Below are positions 6,925 through 12,774 of a DNA stretch of 12,916 nt, one piece after another; position 1 is the first letter of the stretch, and the number at the start of each line of letters is the position of its first letter. A program made the position numbers and the translations under genes. A model generated the notes under the pieces. The model searched no databases, was not told where the DNA came from, and was given only the letters and a program-made list of their open reading frames with translations. This DNA is from Natronohydrobacter sp. GTDB lineage: Bacteria; Pseudomonadota; Alphaproteobacteria; Rhodobacterales; Rhodobacteraceae. The stretch is taken from positions 1-12,916 of the forward strand of contig SKGU01000075.1 in assembly GCA_007117255.1 (NCBI GenBank), given 5' to 3'.

Positions 6925-7539
6925 TCAGGTGGCCACGATCTTGACGCCCAAAGCCGCAAGGCCTGCGCCGAAGATCCGGTCAATCACGGTTTTCAGAGAA
7001 ATATACCGCGCACGGGTTTGGTTCAGAGAAAAGATGCGAGCAACAGCAGTGTTCCAGAGGGATTCGTTCAGAAACACAACGAGCAGTAGGGCCATCAGCA
7101 CCCATAACGGTGTCGTCGCGGGCACAGTGCCCAGAAAGATCGCGGCGAACATCACGGCAGGTTTGGGATTGGCCAGTTGTGTGAACAATCCCAGCCTGAA
7201 GGCAGAAGCCGCAGAGCGCGGCAAAGCCGGAGTGGCGCTCAGGTCCAGTGGTTCGCGGGCAGAGCGCCAGAGAGACCAGCCCAGCCAGCACAGATACCCC
7301 GCGCCCGCGATCTTGAGCGCCCAGAGCAGCGCCGGTGCGACTGCGAAAAGCACACCCAGCCCGAACAGCGCCGCGCTGGCCCAGATCGCGCCGCCCAACC
7401 CGATCCCTGCGGCCAGCCAAGCGCCTGTCCGAAACCCTTCGGTCAAGCCAGTGCGCGCGGCCATCAGCACAGCCGGGCCGGGACTGATCGCGGCCATCAG
7501 CGACAATCCTGCAAATGCAAGGAATGCCGCCAGCGTCAT
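6925..7539 (-). CDS. LysE/RhtB family amino-acid exporter-like membrane protein
   Basis: The 204-residue protein is very hydrophobic with about six membrane helices, as in the LysE/RhtB exporter family, which exports amino acids or their derivatives through the inner membrane. Family marks are the N-terminal SPGP (19-22) followed by GLTEGFRTG (31-39), the helix-ending GYLCWLGWSLWR (81-92), and NPKPAVMF (124-131) in the middle. The substrate cannot be told. The start is the ATG at 7539; a TTG directly before it is less likely. The ATG shares its first base with the fabI stop codon (TGATG), and AAGGA lies about 10 bases upstream inside fabI, which implies translational coupling. The gpt start follows 11 bases after its stop. 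Confidence 0.9.
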   Translation of the reverse strand: MTLAAFLAFAGLSLMAAISPGPAVLMAARTGLTEGFRTGAWLAAGIGLGGAIWASAALFGLGVLFAVAPALLWALKIAGAGYLCWLGWSLWRSAREPLDLSATPALPRSAASAFRLGLFTQLANPKPAVMFAAIFLGTVPATTPLWVLMALLLVVFLNESLWNTAVARIFSLNQTRARYISLKTVIDRIFGAGLAALGVKIVAT

Positions 7540-8363
7540 CAATGGGCGTCCTTCTTGCCGGTCACCACGTCAATATCGGGCGCGTCCACGGCCTTCATGC
7601 CAACGACATGATAGCCTGCATCGACATGCAGGTTCTCGCCCGTGGTGCCAGAGCCAAGATCCGACAGCAGATAGAGTGCAGCCTTGCCGACCTCTTCCTG
7701 CGTCACATTGCGGCGCAGGGGTGAATTCAGTTCGTTCCATTTCATGATATAGCGGAAATCGCCGATGCCCGAAGCTGCCAGCGTCTTGATTGGCCCGGCG
7801 CTGATTGCATTGCAGCGGATGCCGTCTTTTCCCAAATCTTCGGCGATATACTTGACCGACGCTTCCAGCGCGGCCTTGGCTATCCCCATGACGTTGTAAT
7901 GCGGCATGACCTGTTCTGCGCCGTAATAGGTCATTGTCAGCAGTGATCCGCCGTTGGGCATCAGCCTTGCTGCGCGCTGGCATACTGCGGTAAACGAATA
8001 GACCGAAATATCCATCGTCATGGCGAAGTTGTCGCGCGATGTGTCGACATAGCGGCCACGCAATTCGCTTTTGTCCGAGAATCCGATGGCATGAACCACG
8101 AAATCGATGCTGCCCCAAAGCGTTTCAAGATCAGCGAAAAGCTGATCAAGCGACTCCATATCGGCCACATCACATTCAAAGACCTGCGGTGTGCCCAATT
8201 TTTCAGCAAGGGGCAGAACGCGTTTCTTCAGCGCTTCACCTTGATATGAGAAAGCCAGCTCCGCGCCATGATCGGCGAGGGCCTTTGCGATACCCCATGC
8301 AATCGATTTGTCATTCGCAAGCCCCATAATCAGCCCGCGTTTGCCACTCATCAACCCTGTCAT
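7539..8363 (-). CDS. fabI: Enoyl-[acyl-carrier-protein] reductase (NADH), FabI type
   Basis: FabI reduces the double bond of enoyl-ACP in the last step of each fatty-acid elongation cycle. The 274-residue protein has the SDR-like Rossmann fold of FabI: an N-terminal nucleotide-binding GLANDKSIAWGIA (14-26), CDVAD (64-68), the HAIGF loop (91-95), and the catalytic Tyr146, Tyr156 and Lys163 with YX6K spacing (YNVMGIAK). SAGPIKTLAASGI (188-200) is the substrate-binding loop start. I chose the ATG at 8363 because relatives begin with four or five residues before the MxGKRGLIMG strand and AGGCA lies about 6 bases upstream; a GTG at 8378 and an ATG at 8351 are alternatives. It heads the fabI-lysE-gpt operon. 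The conserved Tyr residues suggest a normal triclosan-type target enzyme. Confidence 0.97.
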   Translation of the reverse strand: MTGLMSGKRGLIMGLANDKSIAWGIAKALADHGAELAFSYQGEALKKRVLPLAEKLGTPQVFECDVADMESLDQLFADLETLWGSIDFVVHAIGFSDKSELRGRYVDTSRDNFAMTMDISVYSFTAVCQRAARLMPNGGSLLTMTYYGAEQVMPHYNVMGIAKAALEASVKYIAEDLGKDGIRCNAISAGPIKTLAASGIGDFRYIMKWNELNSPLRRNVTQEEVGKAALYLLSDLGSGTTGENLHVDAGYHVVGMKAVDAPDIDVVTGKKDAH

Positions 8364-8396
8364 TTTTTGCCTGCCCACTGGAAAAGAGTTCTGTGT

Positions 8397-8425
8397 GTTC
8401 TAAGCTAATCGCATCAGTGTCGCAA
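8397..8425 (-). promoter_or_regulatory. Candidate sigma-70 promoter for the fabI operon
   Basis: Read on the minus strand, TTGCGA (8425-8420) and TAGAAC (8402-8397) are spaced by 17 bases, each matching four of six consensus places. Transcription would start near 8390, about 27 bases before the fabI ATG. It is a visual match. Confidence 0.35.
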
Positions 8426-8515
8426 GCTGAGGAAATAGCAGAACAACACGGGTCAAAGCTGCGTTGGCAAGAGAATTTGCACTTTGCGAAGATGCGTACT
8501 TGCGTGTGGCTTCAG

Positions 8516-8529
8516 ATTTGTTAACAAAT
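8516..8529. promoter_or_regulatory. Perfect 14-base palindrome between fabI and pdxH (operator candidate)
   Basis: ATTTGTTAACAAAT at 8516-8529 is identical to its reverse complement. It stands out as AT-rich inside a GC-rich chromosome and lies in the only divergent gap of this neighbourhood, about 90 bases before pdxH and 153 before fabI. The right half overlaps a possible -35 element, TTGTTA (8518-8523). A dimeric repressor or activator site fits; no known regulator motif is recognised. Confidence 0.45.
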
Positions 8530-8546
8530 ACACGAAGATTTGTGAT
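8518..8546 (+). promoter_or_regulatory. Candidate promoter for pdxH overlapping the palindrome
   Basis: TTGTTA (8518-8523) and TGTGAT (8541-8546) are spaced by 17 bases, each with four of six consensus matches. Transcription would start near 8553, leaving a leader of about 67 bases before the TTG start of pdxH. The overlap with the 14-base palindrome would suit control by a bound protein. Confidence 0.3.
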
Positions 8547-8619
8547 TTTGGAATTTCGGGAGGTGACAGAAGATCTGGCTTCGGGCTCTGTGCACCTTTC
8601 GGAATTGTCTGGAGGACGC

Positions 8620-9225
8620 TTGGACGAACGAACTGGTATCTTCGCGGGCTCTGATCCTTTCCAGATCGCCCGGCGCTGGCTGTCCGAAGCCGAACTGACG
8701 GAGCCGAATGATCCCAATGCCATCGCATTGTCCACTGTCGATGCGGAAGGCATGCCGAATGCGCGCATGGTGCTGCTCAAGGAGATCGGCGCGGATCGTT
8801 TTGTTTTCTACACAAATTACGATAGCGCCAAAGGGCAGGAAATCAGCGGAAGCGGCAAGGCTGCCTTCGTGATGCATTGGAAAACGCTGCGTCGGCAAAT
8901 CCGCGTCAGGGGGGCTGTTTCCAAGGTTGACGGGCCTGAGGCGGATGCGTATTACGCCTCGCGATCCCTCAAGAGCCGGTTGGGGGCTTGGGCGTCACAG
9001 CAGTCGAAACCTCTTGGTTCGCGGGCTGAACTGATGGCGGAAGTTGCACGACAGACAGCGCGACACGGCACCAATCCGCCGCGTCCGCCGTTCTGGGGGG
9101 GCTTCGCGATCAGCCCCGTGGAAGTGGAATTTTGGGCGGATGGTGCGTTTCGTTTGCACGACCGCTTTCGCTGGCGTAAGTCAGCGTGTGATCAAAGCTG
9201 GAATGTCAACAGGTTGTCACCGTAA
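8620..9225 (+). CDS. pdxH: Pyridoxamine/pyridoxine 5'-phosphate oxidase
   Basis: This FMN enzyme oxidises pyridoxamine or pyridoxine 5'-phosphate with oxygen to pyridoxal 5'-phosphate, the final step of vitamin B6 synthesis and salvage. Numbered from the TTG start, the 201 residues hold the FMN-binding NARMVLLK (47-54), FVFYTNY (61-67), the HWKTLRRQIRVRG strand pair (86-98), YYASRSLKSRLGAWAS (111-126), and the signature NPPRPPFWGG (152-161) through VEFW and RLHDRFRW (178-185). The reading frame is open back to 8464, but the family N-terminus (xERTGIFAG) begins at the TTG at 8620, which has GGAGG 4 bases upstream. The 52 upstream codons do not look like PdxH and hold the candidate promoter, so I treat them as leader. 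Confidence 0.94.
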   Translation: MDERTGIFAGSDPFQIARRWLSEAELTEPNDPNAIALSTVDAEGMPNARMVLLKEIGADRFVFYTNYDSAKGQEISGSGKAAFVMHWKTLRRQIRVRGAVSKVDGPEADAYYASRSLKSRLGAWASQQSKPLGSRAELMAEVARQTARHGTNPPRPPFWGGFAISPVEVEFWADGAFRLHDRFRWRKSACDQSWNVNRLSP

Positions 9226-9328
9226 CATGAGGCGCTCCGGCTTTTCGTATGTTTGTGCTCGTGGTGTAGTCCTAAAAATAGTGTGCCGCCTTGAAATGGC
9301 AGGCGCGAAAATGAGCGAGACGTGATTC

Positions 9329-9889
9329 ATGACTTCGGATGAAACACCCGCGAGGGAATTGGCGGGCGTGGTAAAATGGTTCGATCCGGCGAAAGGCTTC
9401 GGCTTTATCGTCGCGGAAGGTATCGACACGGATATCTTGTTGCATGCCAATGCGCTGCGAAATTTTGGACTGAGTTCTGTCTGTGACGGTGCGCGGATCA
9501 GGATCACGTTGCAGAAAACCCCGCGCGGTTATCAGGCGCTTGAGGTGCTCGAAGTCCTGCCGCCCGAAGACGAGGCGGGCAGAACCGCGGATCTTGTCGA
9601 TAGCACGGGCATGGAGATCGATAAATCCATCGAACTGGAGCCAGCCCGTGTGAAATGGTTCGACAAGGTCAAGGGTTTCGGCTTCGCAAATGTCTTTGGC
9701 AAGCCTGATGATGTGTTTGTGCATATGGAGACGTTGCGGCGCTCCGGGCTGGCGGAATTGCAGGCAGGTGAAGCTATTGCCGTGCGTGTGACCGATGGCG
9801 AACGGGGCCGCATGGCCGTTTCGATTGAACCTTGGGAGTCCGGGCTTGTGGTGGAACAAGGGGCTGCTGCGTCGGGACAACCGGAATGA
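9329..9889 (+). CDS. Double cold-shock-domain protein
   Basis: The 186-residue protein contains two nucleic-acid-binding cold shock domains. The first (about 13-77) has VVKWFDPAKGFGFI with RNP1 KGFGFI (22-27) and RNP2 DILLHA (35-40). The second (about 105-168) has VKWFDKVKGFGFA (108-120) and RNP2 DVFVHM (128-133). An acidic linker of about 28 residues joins them. Single-domain CspA proteins are about 70 residues, so this is a duplicated form seen in alphaproteobacteria. It likely binds single-stranded RNA or DNA as a chaperone or regulator; whether it responds to cold cannot be told. The ATG at 9329 has an in-frame stop two codons before it, so the start is bounded, although its ribosome site is weak (GAGA). 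Its stop overlaps the next start as ATGA. Confidence 0.93.
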   Translation: MTSDETPARELAGVVKWFDPAKGFGFIVAEGIDTDILLHANALRNFGLSSVCDGARIRITLQKTPRGYQALEVLEVLPPEDEAGRTADLVDSTGMEIDKSIELEPARVKWFDKVKGFGFANVFGKPDDVFVHMETLRRSGLAELQAGEAIAVRVTDGERGRMAVSIEPWESGLVVEQGAAASGQPE

Positions 9890-10365
9890 AACTGACTTTG
9901 CGCGCATGCCTTGGCTTGCTGATGGTGCTTTGGGCCAGCGTAGCGCAGGCCATGTGCAGCGAGACGACAGTTGATCTGCGCGGCGAATGGGGGCAGGCGC
10001 GCTTTTCCGTGGAAATTGCCGATACGGATGAAACACGGGCTATGGGGCTGATGCATCGCGAGCGTATGGCGCGCTCAGCGGGGATGTTGTTCATTTATGA
10101 CCGTCCGACAGCCCCTTCATTCTGGATGCGCAATACACTGATTGCGCTGGATATGATCTTCGTCGATCCCACTGGCCGCGTCAGCCATATTCACCACAAT
10201 GCGATACCCTTGGACGAAACGCCCATTCCAGGTGGCGAAAACGTATTGATGGTTCTGGAAATCAACGGAGGACTGGCGCGCGCGCTGGGCCTGAACGTTG
10301 GCAGTGAGATGCGTCATCCGCGACTTTCGCAGGACAGCGCGGTCTGGCCTTGCGCCCAAGAATAA
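9886..10365 (+). CDS. Exported DUF192 family protein
   Basis: The 159-residue protein starts with a Sec signal peptide (MKLTLRACLG, hydrophobic to about 18, cleavage likely after the AQA at 20-22) and is then a single DUF192 domain. Conserved marks are the DTDETRAMGLMHRERM segment (47-61), GMLFIYD (66-72), the signature FWMRNTLIALDMIFVD (79-94), VLMVLEINGG (120-129) and a late G-L-N-V-G (135-139). DUF192 proteins are common single-domain periplasmic proteins with no established biochemical role. The start is the ATG at 9886, which overlaps the stop of the cold shock gene by four bases (ATGA); a longer frame from 9832 would lose the signal peptide. The pair with the cold shock protein suggests coupled translation. 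Confidence 0.92.
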   Translation: MKLTLRACLGLLMVLWASVAQAMCSETTVDLRGEWGQARFSVEIADTDETRAMGLMHRERMARSAGMLFIYDRPTAPSFWMRNTLIALDMIFVDPTGRVSHIHHNAIPLDETPIPGGENVLMVLEINGGLARALGLNVGSEMRHPRLSQDSAVWPCAQE

Positions 10366-10393
10366 GATTTCTGCAGATTGCGTCGATTCGTCC

Positions 10394-10422
10394 TTTTCTC
10401 GACCGAACAACATCGCTAAAGA
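10394..10422 (+). promoter_or_regulatory. Weak candidate promoter for the tRNA gene
   Basis: TAAAGA at 10417-10422 sits about 10 bases before the mature tRNA start, where a -10 element would be expected, with a poor -35 (TTTTCT, 10394-10399) 17 bases earlier. Read-through from the upstream gene is an equal possibility. Confidence 0.25.
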
Positions 10423-10431
10423 GCACCCAGT

Positions 10432-10508
10432 CGGGGCGTGGCGCAGCTTGGTAGCGCGACGGTTTTGGGTACCGTAGGTCGTAGGTTCGAATCCTATCGC
10501 CCCGACCA
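10432..10508 (+). tRNA. tRNA-Pro (anticodon TGG)
   Basis: The 77-base sequence folds as a full cloverleaf: acceptor CGGGGCG (10432-10438) with CGCCCCG (10498-10504), a D arm with GCGC stems around AGCTTGGTA, an anticodon stem ACGGT/ACCGT with loop TTTGGGT, a five-base variable region, and a T arm GTAGG-TTCGAAT-CCTAT. The anticodon TGG at 10466-10468 reads proline CCN codons. The discriminator is A and the CCA end (10506-10508) is encoded. It is a single tRNA gene with no neighbouring tRNAs. Confidence 0.97.
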
Positions 10509-10531
10509 CTTTCAATACTCGGTTTGCTTTA

Positions 10532-10559
10532 GACGCCCAGTCTGACAGTGCAGGGCGTC
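10532..10559. terminator. Possible hairpin overlapping the pabC stop
   Basis: GACGCCC at 10532-10538 pairs with GGGCGTC at 10553-10559 around a 14-base loop. One arm overlaps the pabC stop codon. It lies between the convergent tRNA-Pro and pabC genes and could end both transcripts, but there is no T-tract on either side. Confidence 0.4.
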
Positions 10560-11178
10560 ACGAGCGCGTGTCAGCAACATATGTCGCAGCGATCAGCCCG
10601 CGCAGTGCATTGCCGACCCATAGCGCCACAGTTCCCAACTCTTCGGCCATCAGTATGTCTTCGGGGCAATTCATCTCGGCGCGCAGAACGCCCGGCAATA
10701 GCCCGCAGGCCAGGGGCGGGGTGCGCAAACCATCACCCCGGTCGAAAAAGACCGTTGTGATGGTGCCGTCACAGACTTCACCGCGTTCATTGAGAAAGAT
10801 CAGCTCGTCAAGCCCATCAGGCAGATTGGCACGCGCGCTGTCATAGACTGCACGGCGGGTGGATTTGACGCGCAACCAAGGATCGTCCGAGCGCAACCTT
10901 GCCGCCGCCAGCCCGACGCGCCAGAGTGTGGCCTTTGGCGGCATGTTCGCTGTCGTCACACTGATCTGAGCATCCTTGTCCAGTGTCAGGCGCAAGCGTG
11001 CAGGATGGGGGGGGGCGTCAAATTGCACGGGCGGGCAGTGCCAGCCCAGCGCAACCGCTCCCGCACGCAGCCGCGCCAGATGCAGTGCTGCACGCGGAGC
11101 GGCTGAGCCATCCCAATAGACAGTTTCGATCAGTCGCAGGTCGGGGTCGTCAGCGCCTGCGCGTAGCGGGTTTTCCAC
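10558..11178 (-). CDS. pabC: Class IV aminotransferase, 4-amino-4-deoxychorismate lyase-like
   Basis: PabC splits 4-amino-4-deoxychorismate into p-aminobenzoate and pyruvate, using pyridoxal phosphate, in folate synthesis. The 206-residue protein has the fold-type IV marks: LRLIETVYWDG (14-24), HLARL (33-37), the PLP-binding Lys105 in RVKSTRR, the ERGEVCDGTITTVFF loop with Glu134 (131-145), the GLLPGVLR motif (159-166) and VGNALRGLI (188-196). I chose the GTG at 11178, which has GGAGG 7 bases upstream; an ATG at 11193 has no ribosome site. The gene overlaps the 3' end of pabB by 49 bases in a different frame, which implies translational coupling and supports the PabC role over branched-chain or D-amino-acid transaminases, although the class cannot be settled by motifs alone. 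Confidence 0.9.
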   Translation of the reverse strand: MENPLRAGADDPDLRLIETVYWDGSAAPRAALHLARLRAGAVALGWHCPPVQFDAPPHPARLRLTLDKDAQISVTTANMPPKATLWRVGLAAARLRSDDPWLRVKSTRRAVYDSARANLPDGLDELIFLNERGEVCDGTITTVFFDRGDGLRTPPLACGLLPGVLRAEMNCPEDILMAEELGTVALWVGNALRGLIAATYVADTRS

Positions 11179-12272
11179 AAGGCTTCCTCCCATTCACCAC
11201 TGGCGGTGCTGTCCTGGACGACACCACCGCCCACATTTGCCAGTATTCGCCCTGACGCCAGCATCTGCAAGCTGCGGATTGCCACCGACCAGCAATGATC
11301 GCCCGCCGGGCTAGCCCAGCCAATTGCGCCGCAATAGGCCCCGCGCGGATGGGATTCGAGCTCTGCGATGATCTCCATCGCGCGTATCTTCGGTGCGCCT
11401 GTGACAGAGCCGCAAGGAAACAACGCCGCCATCAGGTCCGGCAAGCCCGCCTCTGCCAACAATTCGCCCTGAATGCGGCTGCTCATCTGGTGAACGGTCG
11501 CGAAACTCTCGATCGCGAAAAGCTCTGGTACCCTGATCGAACCGATCCGGCTGATGCGCCCGATATCGTTGCGCAAAAGATCGACAATCATCAGGTTCTC
11601 GGCCTGCACCTTTTCGCTGGCCGCAAGTTCGGCCTTCAGGCGCGCATCTTCCTGCGCAATGTCGCTGCGTGGGGCGGTGCCTTTCATGGGACGACTTTCC
11701 AGCACCCCGTCCGTGACCTGAAAGAACAACTCGGGGCTGCGCGACACAATCGCTGTGCCGTCGCCAGGGTCTATGAACGCGCCATAGCCGACAGGTTGGC
11801 GCGCGCGCAACGCACCATAAAGCGCCAGCGGCGTGCCGGATGTCAGGGCTGTATCCACAGGGAATGTCAGGTTGATCTGATAGCAATCGCCTGCGCGGAT
11901 ATAGTCTTGCAGCTTTGCGAAGGCCGCATCATAGGCCGTGCGCGTGATCATCGGCGTCAGAGGCGCCAGGCAGGCGTTTTGCGCCTCATGCGTCGCATGC
12001 GCGATGATCTGGCCCGCGGATTGCGGGGCGTCGAACACTTCCAGATATACCAATGGGGCGGATTGCGGCGACCAAAGATGTGCGAGGCGTGGCTCAAAAG
12101 CATATCCTGCTTCATAGGCCAGATAGCCTGCCACCCAATACCCTGCGCGGCGTGCAGCTTCAGCGTCCTGCAGTGCTGGCAAGACCTCGTCCAGGGTTTG
12201 CGCGCGCAAGCACTTGCGCGGCGCATCAAACAGGGCAGGGCGGCCCTTGGGGCCATGTTCGATCAGGATCAC
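11130..12272 (-). CDS. pabB: Aminodeoxychorismate synthase component I (PabB)
   Basis: PabB turns chorismate and ammonia into 4-amino-4-deoxychorismate in the cytoplasm, for p-aminobenzoate and folate. The 380-residue chain has the chorismate-binding domain: YQINLTFP (131-138), SRSPELFF (177-184), PMKGTAPR (195-202), ENLMIVDLLRND (225-236), FPCGSVTGAPK (285-295) and the late GGGVVQDS (348-355). Lys197 in the MKGT motif is the residue that separates PabB from anthranilate synthase, which has Ala there. The start is a GTG at 12272 with a modest ribosome site (AAGAG) 9 bases upstream; no better start is visible. No glutaminase partner (PabA) is encoded nearby, so ammonia must come from an unlinked or shared glutaminase. 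It precedes and overlaps pabC. Confidence 0.95.
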   Translation of the reverse strand: MILIEHGPKGRPALFDAPRKCLRAQTLDEVLPALQDAEAARRAGYWVAGYLAYEAGYAFEPRLAHLWSPQSAPLVYLEVFDAPQSAGQIIAHATHEAQNACLAPLTPMITRTAYDAAFAKLQDYIRAGDCYQINLTFPVDTALTSGTPLALYGALRARQPVGYGAFIDPGDGTAIVSRSPELFFQVTDGVLESRPMKGTAPRSDIAQEDARLKAELAASEKVQAENLMIVDLLRNDIGRISRIGSIRVPELFAIESFATVHQMSSRIQGELLAEAGLPDLMAALFPCGSVTGAPKIRAMEIIAELESHPRGAYCGAIGWASPAGDHCWSVAIRSLQMLASGRILANVGGGVVQDSTASGEWEEALWKTRYAQALTTPTCD

Positions 12273-12471
12273 GCTGACAGCTCTTTTCCGATTCGACAGA
12301 GGGCACAGATAGCGTGCCGCTTGAGAATTTGCACCAGCGCAATAAGACGCTTTTGCGCGTCAAACCGGCACAGCGGGTCTCTTGCCTGCGACTTCTTGCG
12401 CAAAGGCGCAGTGCGCGCTTGTTTATCTGATGGAAACCATTACCTAATAGTTATGGGCGTTGGAGGACACT
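12273..12471. promoter_or_regulatory. Divergent intergenic region between pabB and the small membrane gene
   Basis: The 199-base gap must hold the start signals of both genes. I see a small GACGC/GCGTC inverted repeat (12346-12350 and 12357-12361) and the 8-base palindrome TTGCGCAA nearby, but no convincing -35/-10 pair. Confidence 0.4.
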
Positions 12472-12774
12472 ATGCCGAAACTCGTCAAACTGTATATCCA
12501 GCAGGTACTGATCGGCTTTGGGCTGTCAGCGATCTTCACAGCGATCCTGATTTATTTCAACGTCGCTAATCTGCAGCGCCTTGTCTTCGGGTCCAGTGAC
12601 GGTTTGTTGGGCTTGTTTCTGATCTTTTTCTTCAATGGCCTTGTGTTTGCGGGGGTGCAATTCGCCATCCGTATCATGCGTATGGGCTACGAAGATGATG
12701 ATGACGATGATGACCATCGGGGCACGCCACTGCGCGACAGCGACATGATTCCGGTTCGCATTTCGACACGGTAA
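12472..12774 (+). CDS. Small two-helix membrane protein with acidic tail, unknown function
   Basis: I do not recognise a named family with certainty; similar small membrane proteins seem to occur in Rhodobacterales. The 100 residues begin with a basic MPKLVKL, then two membrane helices (about 9-30 and 44-68) joined by a short loop. After the second helix comes a basic RIMRMGY and an acidic run of one Glu and seven Asp (74-81), made of GAT and GAC codons, then a polar tail ending VRISTR. The positive-inside rule puts both ends in the cytoplasm. I chose the ATG at 12472, which has GGAGG 5 bases upstream; a TTG four codons earlier overlaps that site. It is divergent from pabB, with a 199-base gap between them, and may have its own promoter. 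Confidence 0.85.
   Translation: MPKLVKLYIQQVLIGFGLSAIFTAILIYFNVANLQRLVFGSSDGLLGLFLIFFFNGLVFAGVQFAIRIMRMGYEDDDDDDDHRGTPLRDSDMIPVRISTR

Noticed and set aside
6437..7747. 436-codon plus-strand frame opposite gpt, lysE and fabI
   Set aside because: It spans three real minus-strand genes, and its product shows no domain; long open antisense frames are expected at this GC content.
9311..9325. Four-codon leader peptide (Met-Ser-Glu-Thr) just before the cold shock gene
   Set aside because: No clear ribosome site and no regulatory residue pattern; it seems a chance ATG.
9226..9328. Possible promoter before the cold shock gene
   Set aside because: TTGTGC and an A-rich block are present but their spacing does not fit a sigma-70 promoter, so I could not place one.
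11295..12569. 424-codon plus-strand frame opposite pabB
   Set aside because: It covers the conserved pabB gene and runs into the small membrane gene in another frame; the product is Arg/Cys/Ala-rich and unlike a folded protein.
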